From Hippasteria phrygiana (Eukaryota; Echinodermata; Asteroidea; Valvatida; Goniasteridae): a stretch of 64,000 nt of DNA. The stretch covers positions 496,001 to 560,000 of the forward strand of contig JAZGUH010000541.1 in assembly GCA_037893225.1 (NCBI GenBank). The letters are read 5' to 3'. Shown in pieces: positions 56,101 to 64,000 of this stretch. The notes under the pieces were generated by a model, which did not search any database, had not been told where the DNA came from, and was given only the letters and a program-made list of their open reading frames with translations. The position numbers were made by a program, and so were the translations under genes. The first letter of the stretch is position 1. Each line of letters starts with the position of its first letter.

Positions 56101-59100
56101 GGACTTGCAGAGACTTGTGATGGACTTGTCATGGACTCGACTACATCCCTGATGTTCATCCCCTGTAACTTGTGATCTGACTTGTAATTGACTAGTGATT
56201 TGACTTGTGATTGACTTGATTACAACGCTGCTTAATGGGTCGGTCTATTGTAATACTATACTCGTACTCTTTACTCTCGCTGAAATCAGACTCGTATGCC
56301 CACTCATCAGAACACTGATCTGAAACTCGGTGGTGCACCTATACACTAATTCGATCGAAAGGTTGTTCTCAAACGCAATCCGTGTCGATTGTGCTCTGTA
56401 ATAATTATCATTCATGACGTATAATTCCTGCCTACCCAAGTACAATACTAATTGTACAATATGTTGTAATAGGAATATATAATGTATACTCAAATAATTA
56501 CACAGTTTACTACGCACCACGCCAAGTGGTCGAAACTTTAGTGTGAAGATGGTATAATTATATTGAATGTAAATCTTATGTTAAGGAGATTCCGGTACAG
56601 TTGTAGAGCTAAAAAGTCGCACACAACTCACTAATACCATCTCTATTCACGTTGACCGATTTGTTTCCCTCTATAAACTCCAGTGCAGCCTACCGCAATG
56701 ATTTAATAACTTTATGATCTGCTATCGGCCAGGATTCTTCTTAGTCATAAAGGCTTCTTTTCCTCCAAGTTGCTGAAATGCCCACTATCGAAGCGTAGGT
56801 CAAGTGGTTTATGACACATAAATGCAGTTATTTCGGATGTAACTACTGAGCGGTTTATGGTTTTGTTTGAACTGATACCAATGGCAGTACTAATATCACG
56901 GTCAAGTCAGAATACAATAATAAACATGTTTCTTTGTTCGGTTTACTATAGTTTCCTTGTTTGCCCCAACAAAATTAATCTAGCAATGGATACATATATT
57001 TCAAACGCTGATGAACAGAAATTGCATTATCCTGCGCCATTTTAAGACAGTTTAGTCTACTCAAACAGCTTCGAACTGTGACGAAGTTCAAGTCTGTAAA
57101 ATAATTTAAGCAATAAAAGTGAGACAGACAAAAGCCATTATGAACGCGGACATGCTTATCTGCTTAACCAGAAATACGACATTTTTTATGCTCAGTGAAA
57201 TAATTTGGCGGGTACTGACCTGCTGTTCTGGCTTGCAAGGCCGTACATAGATCGTGCAAGTAGACAGCAGACGGACAGACAGATAGAAAACTTTACTAAC
57301 CCACTTGGGGAAATTAAAGTGGTCTTTGGCAATTCTGACTGAAGTTGACTCCAAACTCTATGGAGATTTGGCGGGAATACATACTTCCGGGCACACGTAT
57401 ATGAGCTAGAACGTGTACGGCGTCCTGTTATGAAAAGTTTTTTCGACTTGGCTGAGATGGGAAGCTACAATAATGTGTTTGTGAAGCAAAAAGAGGCACA
57501 CGCGTTTCATTGTTTACATGTTTAAAATATTGCAAATTGGTGACCAAAATAACAATGAAAAATACGTCCACAACAAAATTGAAGAAAAGGATCGTAAATT
57601 CGCGCGACTTGTGCAAAACCAGTGAAAATTGTTCTGTTAATTTCACCATTTATTCATTCCTTGTATATCAGCTCAGTTAAAAAGATTCCTGTATAGATTC
57701 CTAATAGTTTTCTTTTACTACGCTGCAAATTCTACTTCCTTACACGTCAGTCAGCTCATAATGGCGACAAAGCCTGACTGCGGGCTTGCCTTTTCTCTTG
57801 TCCATCAGACTCAGACCTTCCCCTGAACCTGCTCCATCATTCCTGTCACATTGCCTCTGTGTTTCCCGGTCCACAACCCTCTTCATTATGGACCTGATAG
57901 CAGCACCCGGGGGTTCAAACTGTTTAACTCTACCTAATAAAATTTGTAATACGGAGTGTGCGAACTTCATTTTGTGGTATATAATAGGGTTCTGCACAGT
58001 GACTTGGACATGGCAATCCACATTAATTTGTGTCCACTTTAGAGAGTTGGTATGGCGTGTTGGCCGACGCAGTGCTCCATTCCTTGTCTTCCACTGTGAC
58101 CCGGGTTCGAATCCCGCCTCGGGCTGACGTGTGGATTTTGTTTCAGTCCCTGCCTGATTCCATGGGCATTCCGTCCCACCTCTGAAACCCAGACTTAAAC
58201 TAAAACAGTTGCCTCCTTTCCATAGTTTCCATAGGCCTTCGAGCCTCAGCGTTCTGATGAAACATTGGTTTCAGTGGCATAGTCATGTTATGTCCAGGGA
58301 GGGGAAGAGGGGCACGGCCTTCTTCAAAGGGGCGAGTGAAATTTCCCCCCAGATTTTCAGGACCAAGTAGTTACATTTTCGTTACAAAATGTCCAGATAT
58401 TTTGGGAGCGCGGTTGGGGAGTCCAGTTTGTAACGGGCAGCGCTTTCAAGAGCTTTACGTATAGGTCTAGCCTATGCCCAAACTGAACGCACATCAACAC
58501 ACTGTAGAGTACCGAAGTGATGACGTCAATGCAAGTTTGGAACTAGAATACTTTTGTTATTTTTGTGTCAATGTGTTTGCATGACTGGCTGTTTACAAAG
58601 GAACAGTCGAAATCTCCATTTGTTTAGAGCCAGTTGTCGGTACTCTATACAGATGACATGGCGTCAGCCCCTTCAGAAAATCTGTTTAAAAATCCCAAAT
58701 TTCCGAGGGGGGGGGGGGGGGGGGGGGGGAGGGAGGCATGGTTTTGAGATTAACCACAAATCTGCTGTGCCCCCGTCAGGAGAATCTCGTTTTTTCTTGT
58801 AGGTCTCCTTATGGGAGAAATGTTGTGTTACTCGGGCTACATGTAGGTTCGGGGTTGGGGCTATATTTAAGACTTGGGATCCATTCAGGTGCCTCACAGG
58901 TTTTCAATACCATTCCCGAATATTGGGAGCCGAATTTACATTCAATATTCAAGTAAGACAAGGTGACACCATTCGACTCCGGCAACGAGAGACTGAACTC
59001 TGAGCGTCTGCTGTTTTTGCTGGCGGGTAACCCATACGGGCAGATCGAGTCGCTGGCTCCGCTTGTTGATTTCCTCGCGGAACAATGTCCGGTATTGTTT

Positions 59101-62100
59101 ACCAAAAACATGGATGTAAAGAATAACCGGAATTTATGAAAGAGCCAACGAGTGTTTTCCAGCTCTATTTGAAAACTGATCATTCAGAGGATATCCGAGG
59201 TGTACCGTGAAGGAAATCGTCTCCTTGGTGTTGTGCGAGATGGAAGTGGTTAGGATACAAATATCGAGAAATTCAACCCATCCGCGTCGACATTCACTGA
59301 AGTTTAATTTTCTGTTCGCATTCCAGTTATTTAAGAGGCGTGAACAAAAGTACCCAAATGTCTTGCCGTTATGATGTTTCGTTAATCATCTGTGTTTTCT
59401 CTGTTCTTCAGAGAAGGCTGTCTACTTGACTGACTTGGCTGTTCCTGCGTCGCTTGTATGAATTCTCTTCGAATTTGCCCTGGACATAACTACAATCTTG
59501 GCACTTGGGATGATCGAAATGATGGAGTTTCGTTATATGAGCCATCTCAATGTTTTATGGAAGTCGGTCACTTCAAGGCTAAAGGCCACTCTTATAATAC
59601 AGGGCTATACAGCAGAGGTGGTGGGGTTGGCCACATTTTAGGTTGCCAACCTTACCACTCTTACGGTTTTCCTGGGTCCAGATTAAATACAGGATAAATC
59701 TTCTTAATTTATTATATAGTTGCCTATTGGAGCGGACATTTTTTAGAAGTTACGTATGCTTGGTTTCTTTGTATAGGCCCTATATTTGGGGAGGAGAAAT
59801 TTTCCCCTGCCACATTTTGCCATTTTTTTAAGATTTGCGATTTTAAGATTTAAAAGTGCAACACTTCTCAACACGTACTGACCCCCTTTCAAAATGTTGT
59901 TTCTGGCGGAAAAAAATAGCGGCACTTTTCTGAAAATTGTGCAATCCCCTCCCCCCTCCCTCCCCCTCCCCCCCTCCCCCTCCCCCTCCCCCCCTCCCCC
60001 CATTCTAAAACATTGGTACGTCACTGCTTCGTCACTCACAGGTCCCCCCTTTCTGAATAATAGAAATTCGAACTGTGATTCTATGAGGAAGGGGGAGGAG
60101 ACCAACCTGAAAGCATGGGTTGTCCGAAGAGCGTGTCCCCGTAGCCGTCCGAAGTGCAGTTCCAGCGCCGGTACCGGAACTGGTGACGGCACTCGCCCAG
60201 CCCCATGTCAGCTCCCTCGGCTATCGCCACGATGGCATCGGGGCGGTTCTGGCAGATGGAGCGCTGGCGGGGGCTGAGGCCGGGGATCTTACTGCAGATC
60301 ACGTTGGCTCCTAGGGCGACCACGGACGACATGGCCCTGAGAGGAGAAAGAGAACGGGGAGTGAGAATCAATGTGATCTAAGGCTTTGACTAAAAAGACA
60401 TATTGGAGGATACATCATGTGAAGTATCTAACACAGAAAAGAGACGTGAGATGCTTTGAAGAACCTGACGTTTTGATCAGCATGATCTGACCGTCTTCGG
60501 GAAAAAGAGACAGAATAATTTTACATATTTGTTATTTTATTATGTCATACGTTAGCAACAGCGGAAACCGCTAATTATAAGGATTGATGTTAAAAAATAG
60601 TAAATTACGTCAAATTTTCAAAACTGATAATCTTCACAGTGGCAGAAAATAAATTCGCATGACAACGTAAATTCGCACGATACCGGTAGTATGCACGATT
60701 ACACTAAGTATACAAGAAATTAACAATTATAACATAATCAGTTAAATTAGAATTGTTTTAACAATAAAAACAAAACAAAAAGGATGATACACGACAGTAT
60801 AGGGAGCGGGGAAACACATGACGTAAACATAAAGTCAAACAAGCCTATGGGCCTAACATCATTAACAAACAAAAGACAAGATAATCGATGCATGCACATG
60901 GTTGCATGTGTATAGTGTCACAGAAAGGGGTGGAGGTGTAAACAAAATGGGGTAGGACATATGGCAATAAAATGTGTAAAATAATTGTGAATGTTGAAAT
61001 TCTGCAGGCCGGGATTTTACTGCAGATCACGATAGCTACCCGGGTCAACTACTAATTAATATAAATCAGAAAGAATTAATTATCGATATATCTAAAGTAT
61101 CGATACATCTACAGAGGTGAATGCAGTGTCGCAGAAAGGGAGGGGCATAGTAACAAAAAACGGGGGCGTGTTGCAATGAAATGTCTACAGCGATAGTGAA
61201 TATTGAACATTTGCACCTGGTTCTATTCAAGGGGGAGGGGTGGGTTCGTATGTCTCCTTTGAATTAAAAATATACGCCCCTTTGGTAAATGATACGCCCC
61301 TTTCGCAGAAGAAATGACATTTCTCACTGCTCTCTGAATTCAAAATTATATTTAATTGAATAACATGTTTAACATTAATATTGTTCAATGCAGTCGCGGC
61401 TCTGGACCGACTCTCAGTTGGGGGCCGTTTTTAACATTTTGAAGGTATTCAGTTTTTGGTGGCCTGACTGAAGTTAGAAAATGTTTAAAAATCAGATAAT
61501 TTCAGACTTGGGGATTTGTTTTGGCAATATTTCATTCAGTGCCCGGAAAATGTCGTTAGTAATTCGATTATAAATCTGCCATGTCGTATAGTCTTGCCCG
61601 TTTAAATCTGCAGCTCACTCTTAATAAATCCCCGAAGTATTGACTCTGTAGCCGTATCTCTGTGATCATACATAATGGCAGTCGTAACAGAACAAACGTA
61701 AAAGTATTGCTTCGAATTCTTGAATATTCTTCACTGGAAACGAGGTTAGCTAGTTATCCATTAAACACAAGGACGAGTGCAATGTGAAACAGTTTAATTG
61801 TCTTCCTGGAATGGGTTAAGTTGTCCACTTCAGGAAGGAGTCAAACCCAACGCTATAGGAACTTCTTCGTCAAATCGGTAGAAGAAAAGCTGGGTCCAAC
61901 CATTTACAACCTTGGTCATGTATGTTAGGATTGTTGGAGCTAACCTGATCCATCACTGAACTAAGTACTCATACATTTATAGTTAATTTTATTAAAGAAA
62001 TCGTATTGTTTCTCGGAGAAAGAGTGGTTCAATTTTCGTTGACGGCGATTAAACCTGGCAATGAGATATACAACTGTCGACACGTCACTTTCACCACGGC

Positions 62101-62351
62101 CTTAAAACCTCACACTGGCCTCGTTACTTTTGCTGACATTTATTCTGAAATCAATTAACAAGATGTGATAAATTCAAGCTCATCATGCCATCACCTGGGA
62201 AAGACGGATTATGAGCAGTTATTCTACCGTAACATTACTACAGACGTCGTTAGAAAACAAAGCACGTAATAACTACTCACATGACGTTTGAGCGGCCCAG
62301 TAGAGCAGACTGCACGATAAAAAGAACACTTATCGCCCTGAAAAATGTCAT
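49625..62351 (-). CDS. WNT7: WNT7, secreted Wnt ligand, complete in four exons
   Basis: Coding exons 62281-62351, 60107-60336, 52587-52855 and 49625-50104 total 1050 bases: 349 residues plus stop, the length of vertebrate WNT7A and WNT7B. Wnt proteins are lipidated, secreted ligands for Frizzled receptors. Residues 1-20 are hydrophobic (signal peptide). CHGVSGSC places Ser206 exactly at the palmitoleoylation serine. Sequons N83, N128 and N295 match the three glycosylation sites of WNT7A. The C-terminal hairpin reads [20 protein letters not shown], then [18 protein letters not shown], ending TCK. HVEPVRA-like QVEPVRA and SPNYC are typical of WNT7 and exclude WNT4. Intron positions fall at V-ALG, GQPMLS/G and GRQ/VV. 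The gene is convergent with ATXN10. Confidence 0.97.
50105..51870. other. WNT7 intron 3, proximal part
   Basis: No repeats with paired ends recognised up to the element at 51.87 kb, and no ORF with family resemblance. Confidence 0.4.
51780..51835 (+). repeat. Short tandem duplication AGGCAGCGACCAACCACTGA
   Basis: Two adjacent copies of GGCAGCGACCAACCACTGAGA, separated by two or three bases. Confidence 0.8.
51872..52425. mobile_element. MITE with AAGTTCGATCAAGG ends
   Basis: GAGTAAGTTCGATCAAGG at the left and CCTTGATCGAACTTGCTC at the right. Inner TAACTAGTAGTTGG and CTATGGGTAACTATAG further pair. CTA lies at both edges, possibly a 3-bp Harbinger-type duplication. Confidence 0.7.
52587..52855 (-). 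CDS. WNT7: WNT7 exon 3
   Basis: After [61 protein letters not shown] and [17 protein letters not shown], donor GTGGGT. It is 269 bases, phase 1 in and 0 out. The [11 protein letters not shown] core is diagnostic for Wnt. Confidence 0.96.
52975..53100 (+). mobile_element. SINE family B, short copy
   Basis: GGTTGGTGCAGTGGCCCACC, B box AGGTTCGAATCCTGTCAGGG, then ATTTTGTTAATCCCTG. It lies about 120 bases upstream of WNT7 exon 3 in the sense of the gene. Confidence 0.6.
53219..55560. other. WNT7 intron 2, first part
   Basis: At 53219-53272 there is a fragment related to the element at 24.6 kb. Poly-G runs lie at about 54597-54616 and 54827-54842. At 55543-55582 a 20-bp unit TAAGCCCCGTCATTTAGGTA is tandemly duplicated. 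Nothing else recognised. Confidence 0.45.
55582..55769. mobile_element. MITE family F, copy 2 (reverse relative to copy 1)
   Basis: ATAAGCCAGTTTCGTATCTC and AAATACCGAACTGGCTTATT. The interior is the reverse complement of 35.74-35.96 kb, for example GACCACCTTTTGCGTTCACA. Confidence 0.8.
55834..56230. mobile_element. hAT-like element with perfect 8-bp duplication, ACTTGTGA type
   Basis: Ends CAGAGTTGTAATCAAGTC and GACTTGATTACAACGCTG. The flanks CTTAATGG (55826-55833 and 56231-56238) are identical. The interior shares TGTAGTCGAG / CTCGACTACA and AAGCTATTCAAA with the MITE at 41.1 kb, so they belong to one group. Confidence 0.9.
56240..58025. other. WNT7 intron 2, middle part
   Basis: AT-rich DNA with no ORF, RNA gene or paired inverted repeat I can support. 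Confidence 0.4.
58030..58190 (+). mobile_element. SINE family B, clearest copy
   Basis: GAGTTGGTATGGCGTGTTGG (A-box region), GACCCGGGTTCGAATCCC (B box), then TGACGTGTGGATTTTGTTTC and AGTCCCTGCC. This is a tRNA-related head with a family-specific tail. Confidence 0.8.
58505..58647. mobile_element. MITE family C, intact copy
   Basis: TAGAGTACCGA (58505-58515) and TCGGTACTCTA (58637-58647) are perfect complements, with TA edges. 143 bp in all. The interior includes GTGATGACGTCAATGCAA and CAGTCGAAATCTCCATTTGT. Confidence 0.85.
59560..59706 (+). repeat. Dispersed repeat B, copy 4
   Basis: GAAGTCGGTCACTTCAAGGC, AGAGGTGGTGGGGTTGGCCA, GTTTTCCTGGGTCCAGATTA and GGATAAATCTTC, the same order as the copy at 11.49 kb. 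Confidence 0.7.
59943..60002 (+). repeat. CCCTCCC-rich tract beside WNT7 exon 2
   Basis: Near-pure C with regularly spaced T (CCCCCTCCC units), about 105 bases past the exon 2 donor in intron 2. The coding strand is therefore G-rich and could fold into a quadruplex in the pre-mRNA. Confidence 0.85.
60107..60336 (-). CDS. WNT7: WNT7 exon 2
   Basis: After [60 protein letters not shown], ending at TCAG before GTTGGT. It contains the first conserved cysteines and sequon N83. Confidence 0.95.
60337..62280. other. WNT7 intron 1
   Basis: An imperfect repeat of exon 2 vocabulary (CGGGATTTTACTGCAGATCACGATAG-like, about 61010-61040) resembles the exon 2 segment GGGGATCTTACTGCAGATCACGTTGG. It may be a tiny decayed duplication. 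Similarly GTGTC-CAGAAAGGG-AGG occurs twice (about 60915 and 61128). No other features. Confidence 0.45.
62281..62351 (-). CDS. WNT7: WNT7 exon 1: signal peptide
   Basis: The ATG reads from 62351: [20 protein letters not shown], then SNV and a Met codon split by GTGAGT. It is too short for ORF finders but joins in phase with exon 2. The hydrophobic core is a plausible signal peptide. An alternative start at the in-frame ATG in exon 2 would lack it. Confidence 0.82.
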
Positions 62352-64000
62352 GGCTACTCCGCAATATAATTCCATTCTTCGCGACTTTTTGCGGCAAAGT
62401 TGCCCGAGACTTTGTCGACGTTTACCGCTCTTTGCCCTTCACGCTACTCTGGCGATTTTGTTCCTCAACCTAACCCCACGTTACCGTTCCAACGCCGATG
62501 GCTAAATACGAGCACTGTGTTGTCCGCGTTTCGATTAGCGAAGCCGGTGCAATCTCGGCAGGCAGTGAGTTGTCCAAACACACTCCATGATTGGCTGGGC
62601 TATGTGCGGTTTTCTCTAACCCAGTATACCTCTAAAAAAAAAAGGCATTCCACTCGGCGCGCCGTTTGCTCCGAGGGGCGATCAGTGTTTTTGCCCGGGC
62701 TGGGCCCCCTTTGTGGACCCGTGTTTGGCCTGGGAAAAGTCGGAATTCACGCGGCTTTGTTCGACCGCAAAGACTGGGGTGCCGACAGTGGGGGACCCCG
62801 GAATACTTGTTTGCATAATTATTATGGGTCTACCTATCCACTCTATGTGGCCCACGGGGATATTGTTTCAAGAGGTGTCAGGCAACACACGACTAATTAA
62901 GATAACTGCAACATGGACAAGATGACTGGGTTTACACCGTCTGCATTCCAAAACAACCGTTTGACTTCTTCCGATTTTGTAAACAACCGCCGTAACGATT
63001 TTCAAAGTTAAAGTTGCTGCAAAGTTTATGCTGGAAAAGGGTATTTGAGTAATAGTGGACATTTCTTTTTATGAGATAAAAGTTTCGGGGTCGTTATTAG
63101 TAACGTAAAAGAAATTCAGATTCAAATTTTAGTGCACTGCAACATTTACCGTATTAGTCGGAAATGGCCATGAAGGGACGGGTATTCCGAACAGTTGTAG
63201 ATAACACGACAAGCCATGTCACATCCGATGACAACATAAAAACAAATCGTCACATGGATAACCCATTCATTTGTTCTCGGATGCCTGTATTTTGCTTTAA
63301 AGTACCGGTACATGAATAAGTCACCGCATGAAACAGTGAAAAGAAATTATTTACGCAAGCGACGTCCAAGGGCTAGGCTGTTAAGATAGATCAACCCAAA
63401 CCAAACAGATTTTTTTTTAAATCCAAAATTACATTTTCACCTTGGAGACGAGCGAATTTTAGCCATGGAATTGTCCTTATAGTCGATCTCATGGATCTGT
63501 GCCTGAATTATTTCACGTTTCTACTATACATCAGGGCCTAAAAATTATGTTTGACTTCTGGTGAAAAATCAAGCAAGTATAGACCTGAAATGGGGGGGGG
63601 GGGGGGGTGTAAAAACCCTTCCCCTCTGACACAGAGGCAGTTGTAAATTTAATTTCTGCATCAGCTATTCAGCATCAACTTTACCCCCCCCCCCCCCCCG
63701 TGGGCACGCCCTCCCCTTCTCGTACCACACCACGAGTCATCAACCTCAATGAAATTTCTCGCGCTATGGGCTTCACTTTTTTTGTCAACGAGATGTTGCA
63801 CCTACCCACCGCCTTCCTTTATCCGTACCTGTAATAGCAAGTTTACTCGCGGCTTACTGCCTCCTAAAAGCGGCTTAATTAGCCAGCTAAATCGCCAAGA
63901 AGGACCGTACGCTGGCCTTTGAAGCTCTCGCCCGGGCGGGGTAACCCTCAATTAAATCTAGCCGGGTCTTATCACACCTATGCGGTTCGTCTCAACCCGC
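62352..64000 (-). promoter_or_regulatory. Upstream region of WNT7
   Basis: This lies 5' of the WNT7 start, so it should hold the 5'UTR and promoter. It is moderately CpG-rich at 62.37-62.77 kb. No TATA box is convincing. Poly-G and poly-C tracts lie at about 63594 and 63683. A regulatory role is inferred from position. Confidence 0.4.

Noticed and set aside
62400..62900. 166-codon open frame upstream of WNT7 on the plus strand
   Set aside because: Antisense to a likely WNT7 promoter region, no recognisable motif, and overlapped by equally long frames in other phases.
1..64000. CRISPR arrays, bacterial operons, phage or plasmid genes
   Set aside because: Split genes, SINEs, LINEs and MITEs show animal nuclear DNA; the tandem arrays seen have no unique spacers.

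Overview
The window is eukaryotic: genes are split into short exons with GT/AG junctions, introns run from a few hundred bases to 19 kb, and much of the non-coding DNA is dispersed short transposon copies, tRNA-derived SINEs, non-LTR retrotransposon scraps and satellites. Gene content and overall style suggest an invertebrate deuterostome. An echinoderm is my best guess, but nothing in the window fixes the phylum.

Three genes are supported. (1) ETHE1, the mitochondrial persulfide dioxygenase, minus strand. Its first four coding exons are at 5166-5393, 3930-4074, 2506-2654 and 103-241, and its 3' end lies left of the window. (2) ATXN10 (ataxin-10), plus strand. It is complete in nine coding exons from 6884 to 40884, which join in phase to 498 codons. 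(3) WNT7, minus strand. It is complete in four coding exons from 62351 down to 49625, giving exactly 349 residues, the same length as vertebrate WNT7A and WNT7B.

Layout: ETHE1 and ATXN10 are head to head, with 1.5 kb between their start codons. ATXN10 and WNT7 converge tail to tail across about 8.7 kb. Human ATXN10 and WNT7B are also neighbours in the same convergent orientation (22q13.31), so this looks like old conserved linkage. ETHE1 is not next to this pair in human. The three proteins share no pathway.

The last ATXN10 exon is followed by decayed tandem copies of its own 3' part, arranged as alternating A and B units. One A unit is split by a small hAT-type element with a near-perfect 8-bp target duplication. 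Introns and spacers hold at least six hAT-like non-autonomous elements with 8-bp duplications, several TA- or TTAA-flanked MITEs, two tRNA-SINE families, two LINE 3' fragments, a 43-bp tandem array, a proline-like CCCCAT minisatellite, and a satellite of about 605 bp per unit full of TGACGTCA palindromes beside a long (TTC)n tract. No transposase gene is visible.

Stretches where I see no gene and only unclassified single-copy or AT-rich DNA: 22.7-24.0 kb, 29.0-29.9, 33.1-34.0, 34.3-35.2, 36.0-36.9, 37.9-39.1, 39.3-40.6, 43.3-44.4, 44.7-46.3, 46.9-49.6, 50.2-51.8, 53.3-55.5, 56.3-58.0, 60.4-62.2 and 62.4-64.0 kb.
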